From Druceiella hillmani (lineage: Eukaryota; Arthropoda; Insecta; Lepidoptera; Hepialidae): 64,000 nucleotides of DNA. Within the stretch, counting starts at the first letter, position 1. Each line of letters starts with the position of its first letter. The notes below the pieces were generated by a model. It was not told the DNA's origin. It searched no databases and was given only the letters and a program-made list of their open reading frames with translations. Of the stretch, positions 1 through 11,648 are shown one piece after another. The translations under genes were made by a program, and so were the position numbers. Location of the stretch: NCBI GenBank assembly GCA_039881145.1, contig JAYKKI010000061.1:11196001-11260000 (forward strand). The letters are read 5' to 3'.

Positions 1-2560
1 ATGCAGCTAACTTAATATATGGGTGGAGTGTATGATAGTGTGGCGTCTAGCAATGTTTCAAGGAATGCAGCTAACTTAATATATGGGTGGAGTGTATGAT
101 AGTGTGGCGTCTAGCAATGTTTCAAGAAATGCAGCTAACTCAATATATGGGTGGAGTGTATGATAGTGTAGCGTCTAGCAATGTTTCAAGAAATGCAGCT
201 AACTTAATATATGGGTGGAGTGTATGATAGTGTGGCGTCTAGCAATGTTTCAAGGAATGCAGCTAACTCAATATATGGGTGGAGTGTATGATAGTGTAGC
301 GTCTAGCAATGTTTCAAGAAATGCAGCTAACTTAATATATGGGTGGAGTGTATGATAGTGTGGCGTCTAGCAATATTTCAAGGAATGCAGCTAACTTAAT
401 ATATGGGTGGAGTGTATGATAGTGTGGCGTCTAGCAATGTTTCAAGGAATGCAGCTAACTCAATATATGGGTGGAGTGTATGATAGTGTAGCGTCTAGCA
501 ATGTTTCAAGAAATGCATCTAACTTAATATATGGGTGGAGTGTATGATAGTGTGGCGTCTAGCAATATTTCAAGGAATGCAGCTAACTTAATATATGGGT
601 GGAGTGTATGATAGTGTGGCGTCTAGCAATGTTTCAAGGAATGCAGCTAACTTAATATATGGGTGGAGTGTATGATAGTGTGGCGTCTAGCAATATTTCA
701 AGGAATGCAGCTAACTTAATATATGGGTGGAGTGTATGATAGTGTGGCGTCTAGCAATGTTTCAAGGAATGCAGCTAACTTAATATATGGGTGGAGTGTA
801 TGATAGTTTGGCGTCTAGCAATGTTTCAAGGAATGCAGCTAACTTAATATATGGGTGGAGTGTATGATAGTTTGGCGTCTAGCAATATTTCAAGGAATGC
901 AGCTAACTTAATATATGGGTAGAGTGTATGATAGTGTGGCGTCTAGCAATATTTCAAGGAATGCAGCTAACTTAATATATGGGTGGAGTGTATGATAGTG
1001 TGGCGTCTAGCAATGTTTCAAGGAATGCAGCTAACTTAATATATGGGTAGAGTGTATGATAGTGTGGCGTCTAGCAATATTTCAAGGAATGCAGCTAACT
1101 TAATATATGGGTGGAGTGTATGATAGTGTGGCGTCTAGCAATGTTTCAAGGAATGCAGCTAACTTAATATATGGGTGGAGTGTATGATAGTGTGGCGTCT
1201 AGCAATGTTTCAAGGAATGCAGCTAACTTAATATATGGGTGGAGTGTATGATAGTGTGGCGTCTAGCAATATTTCAAGGAATGCAGCTAACTTAATATAT
1301 GGGTGGAGTGTATGATAGTGTGGCGTCTAGCAATGTTTCAAGGAATGCAGCTAACTTAATATATGGGTGGAGTGTATGATAGTGTGGCGTCTAGCAATAT
1401 TTCAAGGAATGCAGCTAACTTAATATATGGGTGGAGTGTATGATAGTGTGGCGTCTAGCAATGTTTCAAGGAATGCAGCTAACTTAATATATGGGTGGAG
1501 TGTATGATAGTGTGGCGTCTAGAAATGTTTCAAGGAATGCAGCTAACTTAATATATGGGTGGAGTGTATGATAGTGTGGCGTCTAGCAATATTTCAAGGA
1601 ATGCAGCTAACTTAATATATGGGTGGAGTGTATGATAGTGTGGCGTCTAGCAATGTTTCAAGGAATGCAGCTAACTTAATATATGGGTGGAGTGTATGAT
1701 AGTTTGGCGTCTAGCAATATTTCAAGGAATGCAGCTAACTTAATATATGGGTGGAGTGTATGATAGTGTGGCGTCTAGCAATATTTCAAGGAATGCAGCT
1801 AACTTAATATATGGGTGGAGTGTATGATAGTGTGGCGTCTAGCAATATTTCAAGGAATGCAGCTAACTTAATATATGGGTGGAGTGTATGATAGTGTGGC
1901 GTCTAGCAATATTTCAAGGAATGCAGCTAACTTAATATATGGGTGGAGTGTATGATAGTTTGGCGTCTAGCAATATTTCAAGGAATGCAGCTAACTTAAT
2001 ATATGGGTGGAGTGTATGATAGTTTGGCATCTAGCAATGTTTCAAGGAATGCAGCTAACTTAATATATGGGTGGAGTGTATGATAGTGTGGCGTCTAGCA
2101 ATATTTCAAGGAATGCAGCTAACTTAATATATGGGTGGAGTGTATGATAGTTTGGCGTCTAGCAATATTTCAAGGAATGCAGCTAACTTAATATATGGGT
2201 GGAGTGTATGATAGTGTGGCGTCTAGCAATATTTCAAGGAATGCAGCTAACTTAATATATGGGTGGAGTGTATGATAGTGTGGCGTCTAGCAATATTTCA
2301 AGGAATGCAGCTAACTTAATATATGGGTGGAGTGTATGATAGTGTGGCGTCTAGCAATATTTCAAGGAATGCAGCTAACTTAATATATGGGTGGAGTGTA
2401 TGATAGTTTGGCGTCTAGCAATATTTCAAGGAATGCAGCTAACTTAATATATGGGTGGAGTGTATGATAGTGTGGCGTCTAGCAATATTTCAAGGAATGC
2501 AGCTAACTTAATATATGGGTGGAGTGTATGATAGTGTGGCGTCTGGCAATGTTTCAAGGA
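1..2560. repeat. 64-bp satellite array, 40 monomers, open at left edge
   Basis: The stretch is a head-to-tail satellite. Each monomer starts with atgcagctaac, has taatatatgggtgg in the middle and ends with gtttcaagga. The start word recurs at 1, 65, 129 and still falls in register at 2113 and 2561, so 40 monomers of exactly 64 bp fit with no net insertion or deletion. Differences are a few recurring substitutions: caatgttt versus caatattt, gtgtggcg versus gtttggcg, and cttaat versus ctcaat with gtagcg. Near the left the gttt form dominates, and from about 1700 rightward the attt form does. All frames are stop-rich, so it is not coding. The array continues beyond the window. Confidence 0.97.
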
Positions 2561-2720
2561 ATGCAGCTAATTTAGTATGGGTGCAGTGTGTGATAGTGTA
2601 GCGTCCAGCAATGTTTAAAAAAATACAGCTAATTTAGTATAGATGAAGTGTGTGATAATGTAGCGTCAAGTATGTTTCAAGGAATGTAGCTCATTTTGCA
2701 CAGGTGGAACTTGTGCTAGT
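2561..2720. repeat. Degenerate edge copies of the 64-bp satellite
   Basis: Three further copies starting at 2561, 2623 and 2683 have lost the exact 64-bp spacing (62 and 60 bp) and carry many substitutions. Decay at an array border is the usual result of unequal exchange homogenising only the interior. Confidence 0.85.
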
Positions 2721-3902
2721 GTCTATTTGTGTAGCTATTTGCTGCCCTAAAGTTGAGTATTTACTTACGCTTCCAAGATTTATAAAAACTTCGCCCCGAA
2801 ATCATTTGCATTTGGCTTTTACCTTTGGCATTAACCTTTTTAATATGAAAGTACTTGACTGTGGTTTGTTTGCTGCTGATGAGTATTTATCCAAGTTTAC
2901 GATGAAATTATGTCTAAATTTATCCTTAATTGCCTTAAATGTCGTCGATTTTCTAAATACGTTTGTGGTGTGCTTCTCTATTGTTAAGCTTTAATAACAT
3001 AAATAAATGACGATTAAATGAAATTTTTCGATTATTACGTACGAGATAATTGACCTTAATATCAGGTTACTACAGTGTCAGATATTTTCTTTCTGGTTTC
3101 TAAATTTATTGCATTAAATTTTACTATCCGGTATTGAAAAATGGTTACTTGTAAATGTCAGCATTGGTTTCGCATTAAATCACAATTTAAGTTGATCGAC
3201 AAATAATCTCTTAGTGCCCATAATTAGTAACCTGTTGTTGTAAAAAAATCCAGAGACATGTGATTTAAAGATGAATAGACAATTATACTAAAGAAATATT
3301 AATTAAAATGTACTTTAAGGAACGTAAAAGTACGTCCCTTACTTTTAACTCATCTTTATGGAAGCACTCGCAAAACCAGTTCGTCCAAAACAATTAAAAC
3401 GGTAATTGCACTCTCTCTAATAAGTCAGGAATGTGAACTTGAAAAACTTGCCTTAAAAATATCTTGTTAATCTACAACTGGACAACTTGACTCTTTCTTA
3501 CCTGGTAGTTTAAATGTATATTGCAACGCTTTAATATTTAATTATAAAAGACGACATTTAATACTAACGGCAAATAATACTATTACTCGATTGACAAGCG
3601 ATTCTCATAATTTATATACGGAACCAAACGAACTGGATTCTCCCACATAATATAAATATTCGCTAGCTACTAAATATTACAAAAAAAATTTAATTATCGT
3701 CAACATACGCGCCGCTATTCACAACGTGTAGTTATTAACTATTAACTTAAAATAAAATAATTATCTCATTAATTTCTATATACTCCCGAGAATACCTCGA
3801 AAAAATTAAGAGATTTTCTTAGAAAATTGTAAAACAGCTTAAAAATAAACACAAATATAATTAATAATATTATTCACCTTTCCCTGCTTTGATTATTTTC
3901 AG
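2721..3902. other. AT-rich sequence without recognised gene
   Basis: A 96-codon open frame (2704-2994, +) resembles no family I know and has no splice or promoter context. The remainder is AT-rich and stop-rich, ending in a polypyrimidine tract and AG acceptor directly before the first visible exon of gene A. No clip, activation-site or TAAHC exon is seen here, so the earlier exons of gene A are not in this interval. Confidence 0.5.
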
Positions 3903-4002
3903 GATATTAGAGTGGAAGAAATAATAGTTCATGAAAAATACAATGTTACGGTGAACGACATAGGTCTCATAAGGCTCTCCAAGCCAGCTGACCTTTCGAA
4001 AA
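3903..4002 (+). CDS. Gene A exon with catalytic Asp
   Basis: The acceptor is tttcag/ga and the donor gaaaa/gtaagt. The 100 nt encode 33 residues plus one base, including HEKYNV and NDIGLIRL, the block around the catalytic Asp (residue 19 of the exon). The homologous gene B exon (39977-40082) is two codons longer and ends in the same phase. Confidence 0.9.
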
Positions 4003-7000
4003 GTAAGTACATTTTTCGAGTTACGTAGCAAATAGGAAACATTGTGAATTCGTTATTTAAATTCTCCTTTTGGCATATAAAAGGCTTATTTATTACTTAA
4101 TTCTTTTGAAATAACATTGTGCATGTTAATTTTATTAGTTAACGCAAAGACAGACGCCAAGTAAAATTCCGAAAAAAAATACATCTTTCTTCCCTGTGCA
4201 TTTAAAGTTCGGCTGATATTTTTTCTCACATCAGTAAATATTTTTCTCAAAAATTAAGAAACTATGTCATACGACATATTTTTACCAGATTTAATTTTTC
4301 GACCAAACGACCAAGAAATCTTTAGAAAAATTAAGAGCTTTTCAGAAATATTTTCGGGGAACCCCAGTTTAGAAATTGCAGAACAATTGTTTACAATTTA
4401 ATATCTGATAATACATTAGGAATTATGGGGAAAAAGTAATGAAAAAAAGACGTGTAAATAGTGTTTTAGAGAAAAGCAAAAAGAGGAAAGAAAAATTAAA
4501 GCCCTGCGGAAGGTATGTTGAAAGAGGTATTATTAACCTGTTATCAATCCACATATATAATCCTAACTATTAAGTTAGAATTATACATTAGCACCAAGTG
4601 CGTGTCCTATATCAGCTTGGCTGCTTTTTCTTAATACCCTGTCACCTCGTTTGCCACATTCGCCATGCAATAAGCAGCAACGATTATCACATTTTATAAA
4701 TGCAACTTCGACCGAGTACGAGAAAAGAAGTGTTTCAAGGAAATATACAAAAAGATACAATTATCGAGTTGATAAAAAGAATATTTTTTACTAAACTTCA
4801 AATAAAACAGAAGTTAAATTCGATATATTGCGCCTCTATAGGCGGCCGTCTTCCATGTTAATAATTCAGAATGTCAAGTTAGGTCAATGGTACTCATAGC
4901 CGTTTAATTATTTTTGTAGCGGACTCAGGGTTCAATAAAAAATCTTATTTAATTCGATATCCATACAAAACTCAAATCAACAAAACTATAATCAAATGGA
5001 CCAAAAACTTTTAAATTAATTTTCCATGACCAACCTCGAGGTTCACCCTGTTCAATTGATATTTTCTATGCTTCTTAGACTCACTACTTATCTAAAAATG
5101 AAAGGCTACTTTTAAGAAAGGCTACTTGCTTCTTAGACTCACTACTTATCTAAAAATGAAAGGCTACTTTTAAGTCAAGTATATTTATTGCTTTCTGTAA
5201 ACTGTCAAGCACTTATAAATATTCAAAAATTGGTAACCTTTTTATTTGCTGACAATTAACATTGTCAAGTGAAAGTGGTTCCGGTAACTAAACTATCAAC
5301 AACTCCAGTGAAATAAGATTAAAAAATATTACTAAATAGTGCCAACTTCTCGTTGCGAAACCTAAAATAGGTAGAACAGAAGATAAATCACACATACACA
5401 CAAACTTGTAAAAAGTATTATCACAGGAAAACTTAAAACCTCCCAAAAGAATAACTTATTCCCTCACTATGGATAAAAATATGGAGTTAATACTACTTAA
5501 ACTGGATGAAAAATTAGAGAAACAAGCCGAACTTATAACATATTCGATAACCAAAATTCTTATGGAAGGAATAGACGAAAAATTCAAAACGATCACTGAG
5601 GAAAACAATAACCTCAAAAGTAAAATATCAGAGCTCGAACATAAATTTAAATTGGCAGAAATCGACAAACGAAAGAGTTTTCTTCGGAGTGAAAGAAAAG
5701 GGTAAATAAAAGAAAACTAGTAGATCACGTTAAGAGAATCATATAATCATAGCCAAGAAATTAGCAACATTTATAGGATCGGGAGACAAATCGAAAATAA
5801 AAACCGTCCAATTGTAATTTCCATCACGACGTTAGGGAAAAAACATCTTATACTCAAAAACAGGCAAAACCTCTCACCAGGCAGCAACGTAAAAAAGATT
5901 ACTCGAAGGAAAGATAACGTTGCTTATCTAAAGTACGTTAAATTGATAGTAAAAAATCTGGAACACAACAACCGATAAAAGAAGAAGAGAGAGATTTCAA
6001 GTTCACCCAAGTCATTCACACAGAACAAAGTTAATACCAAGAAAATCCTGAGTAACCCAAATAAATCATTACTCAAAACTAATATGAATAATATCAACAG
6101 GCCTAACATACTAAATTACGTAGAAAAAGCAAGATCCGACCCACAACTGAATACACCATAACCAATTGATAATACGTCTCTCACCAAGGCTTGTCCCCGC
6201 GGAGATCTACCCTCCAACAAGAAGAAACAAATTAATTAATATTGCAACACTAAATATGAGAACCCTTAGATTAAAAGAAAGCCTACATGAGCTACAAGTG
6301 AGATGAGAAGACTGGGAGAGAATATTTAGGAACTACATATTATTCTATAAGGGCGAAACAACCGGTCAAGGAGGAGTAGGATTCCTAATTAAAAAGTCAA
6401 TGAAGCAATACATTCAAGAGCTCACTGGGATTTCTGAAGGTATAGCAGTAATTAATACTGAAATACCAGAATACCGAAAATTATGGTCAATTATTCAAAT
6501 ATATGCTCCGACCGAACAGGCAACAAAAAGAGAAATCGCACTTTTCTATGAAGAACTTTCACAAACGATAAAGAAGTACTCGCAAAACTACATTATACTA
6601 ATGGGCGACTTCAACGCTCAAGTTGGGAAAAAAACAAAGCGAGGGAGAACACGTATTGGGAATCTATGGACAAGGACGAAAAAGCCCAAATGGAGAACTG
6701 CTAGTTGATTTCTTACTAGAACACAACCTAATGGTTCTCAACGGCTTGTTTAAAAAAACAAGAAGAATAAGTGTACCTGGATATGCCCTGACGGCAAATA
6801 TAAAAATGAGATTGACTACATAACAACGAGCTACCCAAAGGCCTTCACGGACACATCAGTACTAATAAAATTCAACTTTAATACAAACCACCGTATAATA
6901 TGAAGCTCCTTAAGAACAGAGCTACCAAAAAAATTCAGAAAATTATTAGCCCCACAGAAAAAAAAACACTATGATAAAGAAATTTTAACTGAAATTGCTA

Positions 7001-8266
7001 ATTCCCTATAAGAAACGACAGAACAAATAAAGATGGAAGACGCTGATGTCCTTAAAATGTATGGAAAGTTAGAAAAACGACTTACCCTTGCTAAAACCGG
7101 TAACACGAGAGAAAATAAATATAGACTAACTGATACAATAATACAACCTATAGCAAAAAGAAAAAACCTGCTTTAAAATCACCCTAAAAAAGAAATTATT
7201 AAACTAATAATCGAACTAAGTAAGGACATCCGGAGAATGTCAGGAAAGATAGAAAAAGTGAGAGGTTGTTAACACTAGAAAGGCATTTAAAAAAATAGGG
7301 CGTAAAGAAGGCATTAAAGGAACTCAGAGAAGTAAATAAAGAATGGATACCCAAACTCAATAATAAGGAGAGTACTTCCACGATCAGAAAAGATATTAAT
7401 GAAACAGCTACAGTAGTTACAGTTTTCCGATAAACTTTAGGTGAATCTATAGTAACAATGTTTTGTTTTTCACAATTTTAAATTTAACGGTATCGTAGAT
7501 GAAGGGAGGATTTATTTTTTGTGAGATAGTTTTATAGGTATTTTCAAGAATACATCCTAAACATGTAATTCTGAAATAAAGGTTTTGACATGTGCATAAA
7601 TTACCTTTTGAAATAATAAGTCCATAACGACACGATAAACATGGTACATTAGAAATTTAAAACTTAGTTTGACTCCTGTAATACTTCTATATATTTTAAA
7701 TATTAATGAGTCTTAACTATCGAGATATACGAGGGTTAATACACTTTATAACTATGCTGAACTTAAAGTTTCTATATTGAAATGTTCCCGGAAAAATATT
7801 GATTATCTAAGAGTTCCATTCTTCTTTTTCTTTTTGTTATACGGAAACCTACAAACGTGAAAAAGTTGATCACATCAACTTAACATTAATATGTAACGTG
7901 TTGAAGAAGTCTTCCTTTCAATTATTTATAAGCTTCTGTATGATTCATAAAATTATGGTGTTTTTGTAGTTAACGTGATCCCCATCTGTCTGCCCATTAC
8001 ACCAACCTTGCGGCTGTTTAGTTTGATCAACAAAAAATCAACAATTGCGGGATGGGGCACAACCGAGGATGTAGAGTTTTCCGATGTGCTCCAGAAAGTC
8101 CAACTTTCTGTCATAGATAACGCCAGATGCCAAGAACTGTTTAGCAGGCCGAAGTGAGTATGCACTTTTGCCATTATGGCTTTCATACTAATCGAATTCA
8201 TCCTAATTAAATATACTAAAAACATATCCTCGGCAAATCGTAACTGTAACGAAATAAATTTCCGTG

Positions 8267-8320
<54 letters not shown>

Positions 8321-8499
8321 ATATGTGTATATGTGTATATGTATATGTATATATGTATGTGTATATATGTGTGTATATGTATGTGTGCGTGTGTGTGTAT
8401 TTGCATGCGTGTGTGTGTATATGTGTGTGTGTGTATGTGCGTGTGTGTGTGTGTGTGTGTGTATATGCATGCGTGTGTGTGTATATGTATGTGTGTGTG

Positions 8500-8548
<49 letters not shown>

Positions 8549-9613
8549 GTGTATACACGGATATTTTTCCTAGATCTTAAAGATAAGTTATCCCTAGAAT
8601 TAATGTTTTGTATTACAGATGCATCATAACGGCTTCCAAACATCAAAGTAGGAACATTACTGAAATTAACCAAGCTCATCCGAACTTGACACGTAAAATA
8701 AAGTTTGGCGATTTGGTTTAGACATTTCTTTTGATCTTTCCTGATCGTAATAGTACTTTATTACATGAAACGTTATAAGTTTTACAGTAATCATTTTAGA
8801 ATAATTGTTAGTATCTATGAACAAAGTCAAATCTTAATATTAATTCCTGATGTAAACAATTATTGAAGGAAGATATTGAAATTAATTAAAAAAAAATGAA
8901 AAAAGCTTTGAAGCGTAAGACATTTTAAAAATTTGTAATTTTTTTTAAAGTATGGTACAAAAAAATTATCAAGACTAATTTATACGTCGTCTTATTTTTA
9001 AAATCGAGATTATTATTTTTTTACTTCTATTGAATTTTAGAGTGTTTTATTTGCAAGGTATTTCTTATTCGAAATTTAAATAAATTATTTTATTCTGTTA
9101 TAATATTAGAGTTGTTTTATATATAAATTTGCTCAAAGTTCCTTTATGTAAATCGTTCTATAAAATGTTTAAATTATAAATTGATTTTATATTTTGTCAT
9201 TTGCAACATTCATTTAATTAATTTTGTTTTCCATACTTATTGTAAATTGTCACACTCAAAACCAGTTAGTTAGTTTTAAGTTGGTCTTTGGATAAATCTA
9301 GTAAAAAGGAATTCTTTTCAAGTTTAAACATTAGAAACTTAACAGGTAATCCTTTTTCTTCAGTTTTCGCGCCGAGCACATTTCGTCGGCTATGAAAGAC
9401 AAGTTCTGCACGTACGGATCCAGTGGTGAAGATTCTTGCAGGGGAGATTCTGGTGGACCTCTCATGTACATCACACAGTATGAAAAGAAAGTACTATACG
9501 TACTTTACGGCATCGTCAGTTACGGTAGTAAAGAATGCAACGGAAGCGCCCCGTCAGTTTATACTTCCGTTGGTGCTTACCTAGAATGGATATTGGACAG
9601 GCTCCGGCCTTAA
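3903..9613 (+). CDS. Gene A: trypsin-like serine protease, 3' part (three exons)
   Basis: This is the C-terminal part of a secreted S1-family protease. Three exons (3903-4002, 7970-8153, 9364-9613) join in phase (phase 1, then phase 2) to a stop at 9611-9613. They carry the catalytic Asp (NDIGLIRL), the ICLP and AGWGTTE motifs, and the catalytic Ser in SCRGDSGGPL. The residue six before that Ser is Asp (GEDSC), the trypsin-type S1 residue. The exons with the His and any clip domain are missing and should lie left of the window, beyond the satellite. Intron positions and phases match the last three exons of gene B, so the two are tandem paralogues. By homology it probably belongs to the clip-domain class, but no clip is visible. 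Oddity: the usual PGVY motif reads PSVY. Intron 1 (3.97 kb) holds a LINE remnant; intron 2 (1.2 kb) holds microsatellites. Confidence 0.9.
5070..5176. repeat. Tandem duplication of about 58 bp
   Basis: The words cttcttagactcactactta and aaaggctacttttaag occur twice, about 58 bp apart, with the short block aaggctacttg at the junction. It lies just 5' of the LINE remnant in gene A intron 1 and is most simply a local slippage duplication. Confidence 0.85.
5469..6150 (+). pseudogene. LINE ORF1-like coiled-coil protein, broken
   Basis: The frame opens with ATG at 5469 and runs 78 codons to a stop at 5703. It is a leucine/lysine-rich coiled coil (ENNNLKSKISELEHKF) followed by RKSFL. Later frames carry NIYRIGR, NRPIVIS and KNRQNLSPG, which match the usual continuation of such ORF1 proteins (RNA binding, nucleic-acid chaperone in LINE particles). 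Stops and frameshifts separate the pieces. Confidence 0.65.
6236..6920 (+). pseudogene. LINE apurinic-like endonuclease domain, broken
   Basis: Visible blocks are NIATLNMRTL near the start, IQIYAPTEQAT at about 6494-6526, the metal-binding MGDFNAQVG at 6601-6627, then, after a frameshift, DYITTSYPKAFTDTS and FNTNHRI with the catalytic-type SDH/NHR end of the domain. This is the EEP nuclease that nicks the target for target-primed reverse transcription. At least one stop before 6310 and a frameshift near 6650 inactivate it. Confidence 0.8.
7970..8153 (+). CDS. Gene A exon with ICLP and AGWG motifs
   Basis: The acceptor is tttttgtag/tt and the donor ccgaa/gtgagt. The 184 nt continue the frame from the previous exon and encode IPICLP, then TIAGWGTTE, then a Cys in ARCQELF. 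The ICLP Cys normally pairs with a linker Cys that holds the light chain after activation. The homologous gene B exon is 40741-40915. Confidence 0.92.
8268..8548. repeat. Compound (TA)n/(TG)n microsatellite
   Basis: An uninterrupted TA run (to 8312) is followed by mixed TG/TA/CATG words and a second TA run from 8503. It gives long open frames of Ile/Tyr/Thr/His or Cys/Val on both strands, which are repeat artefacts. It lies at the start of gene A intron 2. Confidence 0.97.
9364..9613 (+). CDS. Gene A terminal exon with catalytic Ser
   Basis: The acceptor is cttcag/tt. The 250 nt encode the last 83 residues and a TAA stop. SCRGDSGGPL carries the catalytic Ser; Asp six residues before it sets trypsin-type specificity. 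YGIVSYGSKEC follows, then APSVYTSV, where the S1 residue usually Gly (226 in chymotrypsin numbering) reads as Ser, and finally the C-terminal helix YLEWILDRL. Confidence 0.95.
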
Positions 9614-10256
9614 GCTAGATCTTTTATTGAAAATCAGGTATCGATACACAAGTTATTTGATCGAACTAGACATTTCCAAATACAAACCACTTCACCAGTC
9701 GCTGCGATCTCAAAAGACTGTACAAAAACAACTCTTTCCTAAGTTCAATGTTAACAGGAAGATCTTAAAAGAGTCCTTACGTTTCATCGACCTCGGTTAG
9801 TTTGTAATTTTCCTATTTATTATTTAATATTTGGAGCATGATACCAAAATTATATGCGAATGAAATTATCCATATTATTTTGCCAGTATATTATATTTTA
9901 GTATAAGAATAACATTTGAGCCTTTCTAAATTAAAGTCTGTCAAATTATATTATTTATAAAACATGTGTCTAATTTATTAACAAACAATTAATTTAAAAT
10001 TATTATTTTTGATAATAAATGTGCAAAATGAATTGATTTTGTTTTATTTAATTTTATTATTTGTTATCCAAAAGTACATTGACGTGACGTCTACATGTAT
10101 AAACACAATTCAAAATGTTTGAATAAATTACTTTAAAAGAGAGGAGCGGTTTAATTCATTAGCGATGAAACTCGTTCGAAATTTAAGAAAAACATTTTCC
10201 TAAAATTTCAATCTGATTTATTCTCTAGGTGCATTTAAACTACTGCTATTCCTCCG

Positions 10257-10258
<2 letters not shown>

Positions 10259-10310
<52 letters not shown>

Positions 10311-10312
10311 AC
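10259..10312. repeat. (TA)n microsatellite
   Basis: About 46 bp of pure TA followed by tgtataca. Confidence 0.97.
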
Positions 10313-11564
10313 ATAAATTTGTACAGCGATCGTTCCATATTTACATGATACTGTACTGATGTTCCAGCTGATATTAAAAACGCAATTTCGGTGGATTGAT
10401 GCATGTAACATGTTTTGTTACTTTGTAACTTCGAATTTCTGAATAGATCTACATGAAATTAGTGGTACGTGTAGTTTATAGAATTAATTAATATTTAAGT
10501 TACTTTATGTTCCAAAATCCAAAGTACTTCTTGAGGAGTAGCATCCGTCTTTTATAATGTTCATTACGTTCCTACTGGAATCGTATTATTGTCTGTAAGA
10601 AAAATTCTCTAAGTTTGAATTTAGTATGGTATAACTAATATCGTATATCCCAAATTCTCAAATGCGTTCGTGGTTCCGGTGAAACCTTGCTCTTCTTAAC
10701 TCGATCACAATATTAATACCGTACGTGAAAGGATTTAAAAAAATGGTTGGACTAGAGACAAATATAACCTGGACCGACACATGGACTACATTAAAGTATT
10801 TAGTTCACGCAAAAGAAGTCACGAGCAGAAGCTTGTATTATTATATGTTTTTAACGATTAGTGTATTTGTTTGAGAATTCCATTCAGTTTACAAGTGTAT
10901 ATATTTTACATTTCGACGAAATACGACGTGTATATATGTTGTGTGTGTATATATATTGTTCAAAAAATAAATTTAAAAACCTCTTAATTAAACCATAGTT
11001 AAAATAACTGCACTTTCTTCTAATGACGAAAAATATTTTTTCTTTATAATACAGACTAAAATATTAGAAAAAAAAAATTATAATACGGCCGCGGTTTCCT
11101 TGCATGCGAAATAATAAAACGTTTGAACAAAACGAAGCATTTTGTGCGATCACTCACAGGTCTTATGGCAACGACTAATGATGCGTAACGCCGTGTCGTA
11201 ATCTTATAGACAAGCAAGTTGCTTGTCGACAAGGCTAAACTCCTACAATATAATTTAAGTATCCTTAATCTTTGTGTAAGTATGAAACAGAGTTATAAAA
11301 AGGTAAAAAGAACGAGAGGTGTCGTGGGGTGTTCGGTTGTAACGAAGTTGCTTTCGCTAAATACTATGCATTAAATAACAGGCATAATGAAATAATGTAA
11401 CAACGCTTGGGAGTAATTGAATGAAAATTTAAAAGAAATAAATGAAGGAATCACGATATTTTTTACATCTTTCCAGGAATTTCCGGAATCACGATATTTT
11501 TTACATTGGTTTTCTTTTATGCCTTAGTTAATTCGCTATTGAAATAAAAAAACGTATACATATA

Positions 11565-11568
<4 letters not shown>

Positions 11569-11605
<37 letters not shown>

Positions 11606-11648
11606 ATATATATATATATATACATATATATATTTATATGTATTAATA
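11569..11648. repeat. (TA)n microsatellite, interrupted
   Basis: TA runs are interrupted by tgtatgtata and tacatata. Confidence 0.95.

Larger units (their letters stand above)
5260..7440 (+). mobile_element. Non-LTR retrotransposon (LINE) remnant, 5' part only
   Basis: A decayed LINE lies in sense orientation inside gene A intron 1. In order: a coiled-coil ORF1 piece (5469-5705 and broken continuation to about 6150), an APE-type endonuclease (about 6236-6920) and a broken linker to about 7420 rich in Lys and Glu. The reverse transcriptase expected downstream is absent. Many stops and frame changes make it inactive. The endonuclease is of the kind often mis-annotated in insects as craniofacial development protein 2-like. 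Left and right limits are approximate because no target-site duplication was found. Confidence 0.8.

Noticed and set aside
1..2560. CRISPR array, because of regular spacing
   Set aside because: There are no variable spacers; the whole 64 bp repeats, as in a eukaryotic satellite.
2704..2994. 96-codon frame after the satellite
   Set aside because: No family signature, no splice or promoter support.
8264..8679. Long open frames on both strands (up to 201 codons)
   Set aside because: They translate the TA/TG microsatellite into Ile/Tyr/Thr/His or Cys/Val runs; no real protein composition or splice context.
11290..11340. Promoter with TATAAAAA and initiator-like tcggtt
   Set aside because: No coding sequence or exon follows in any frame.
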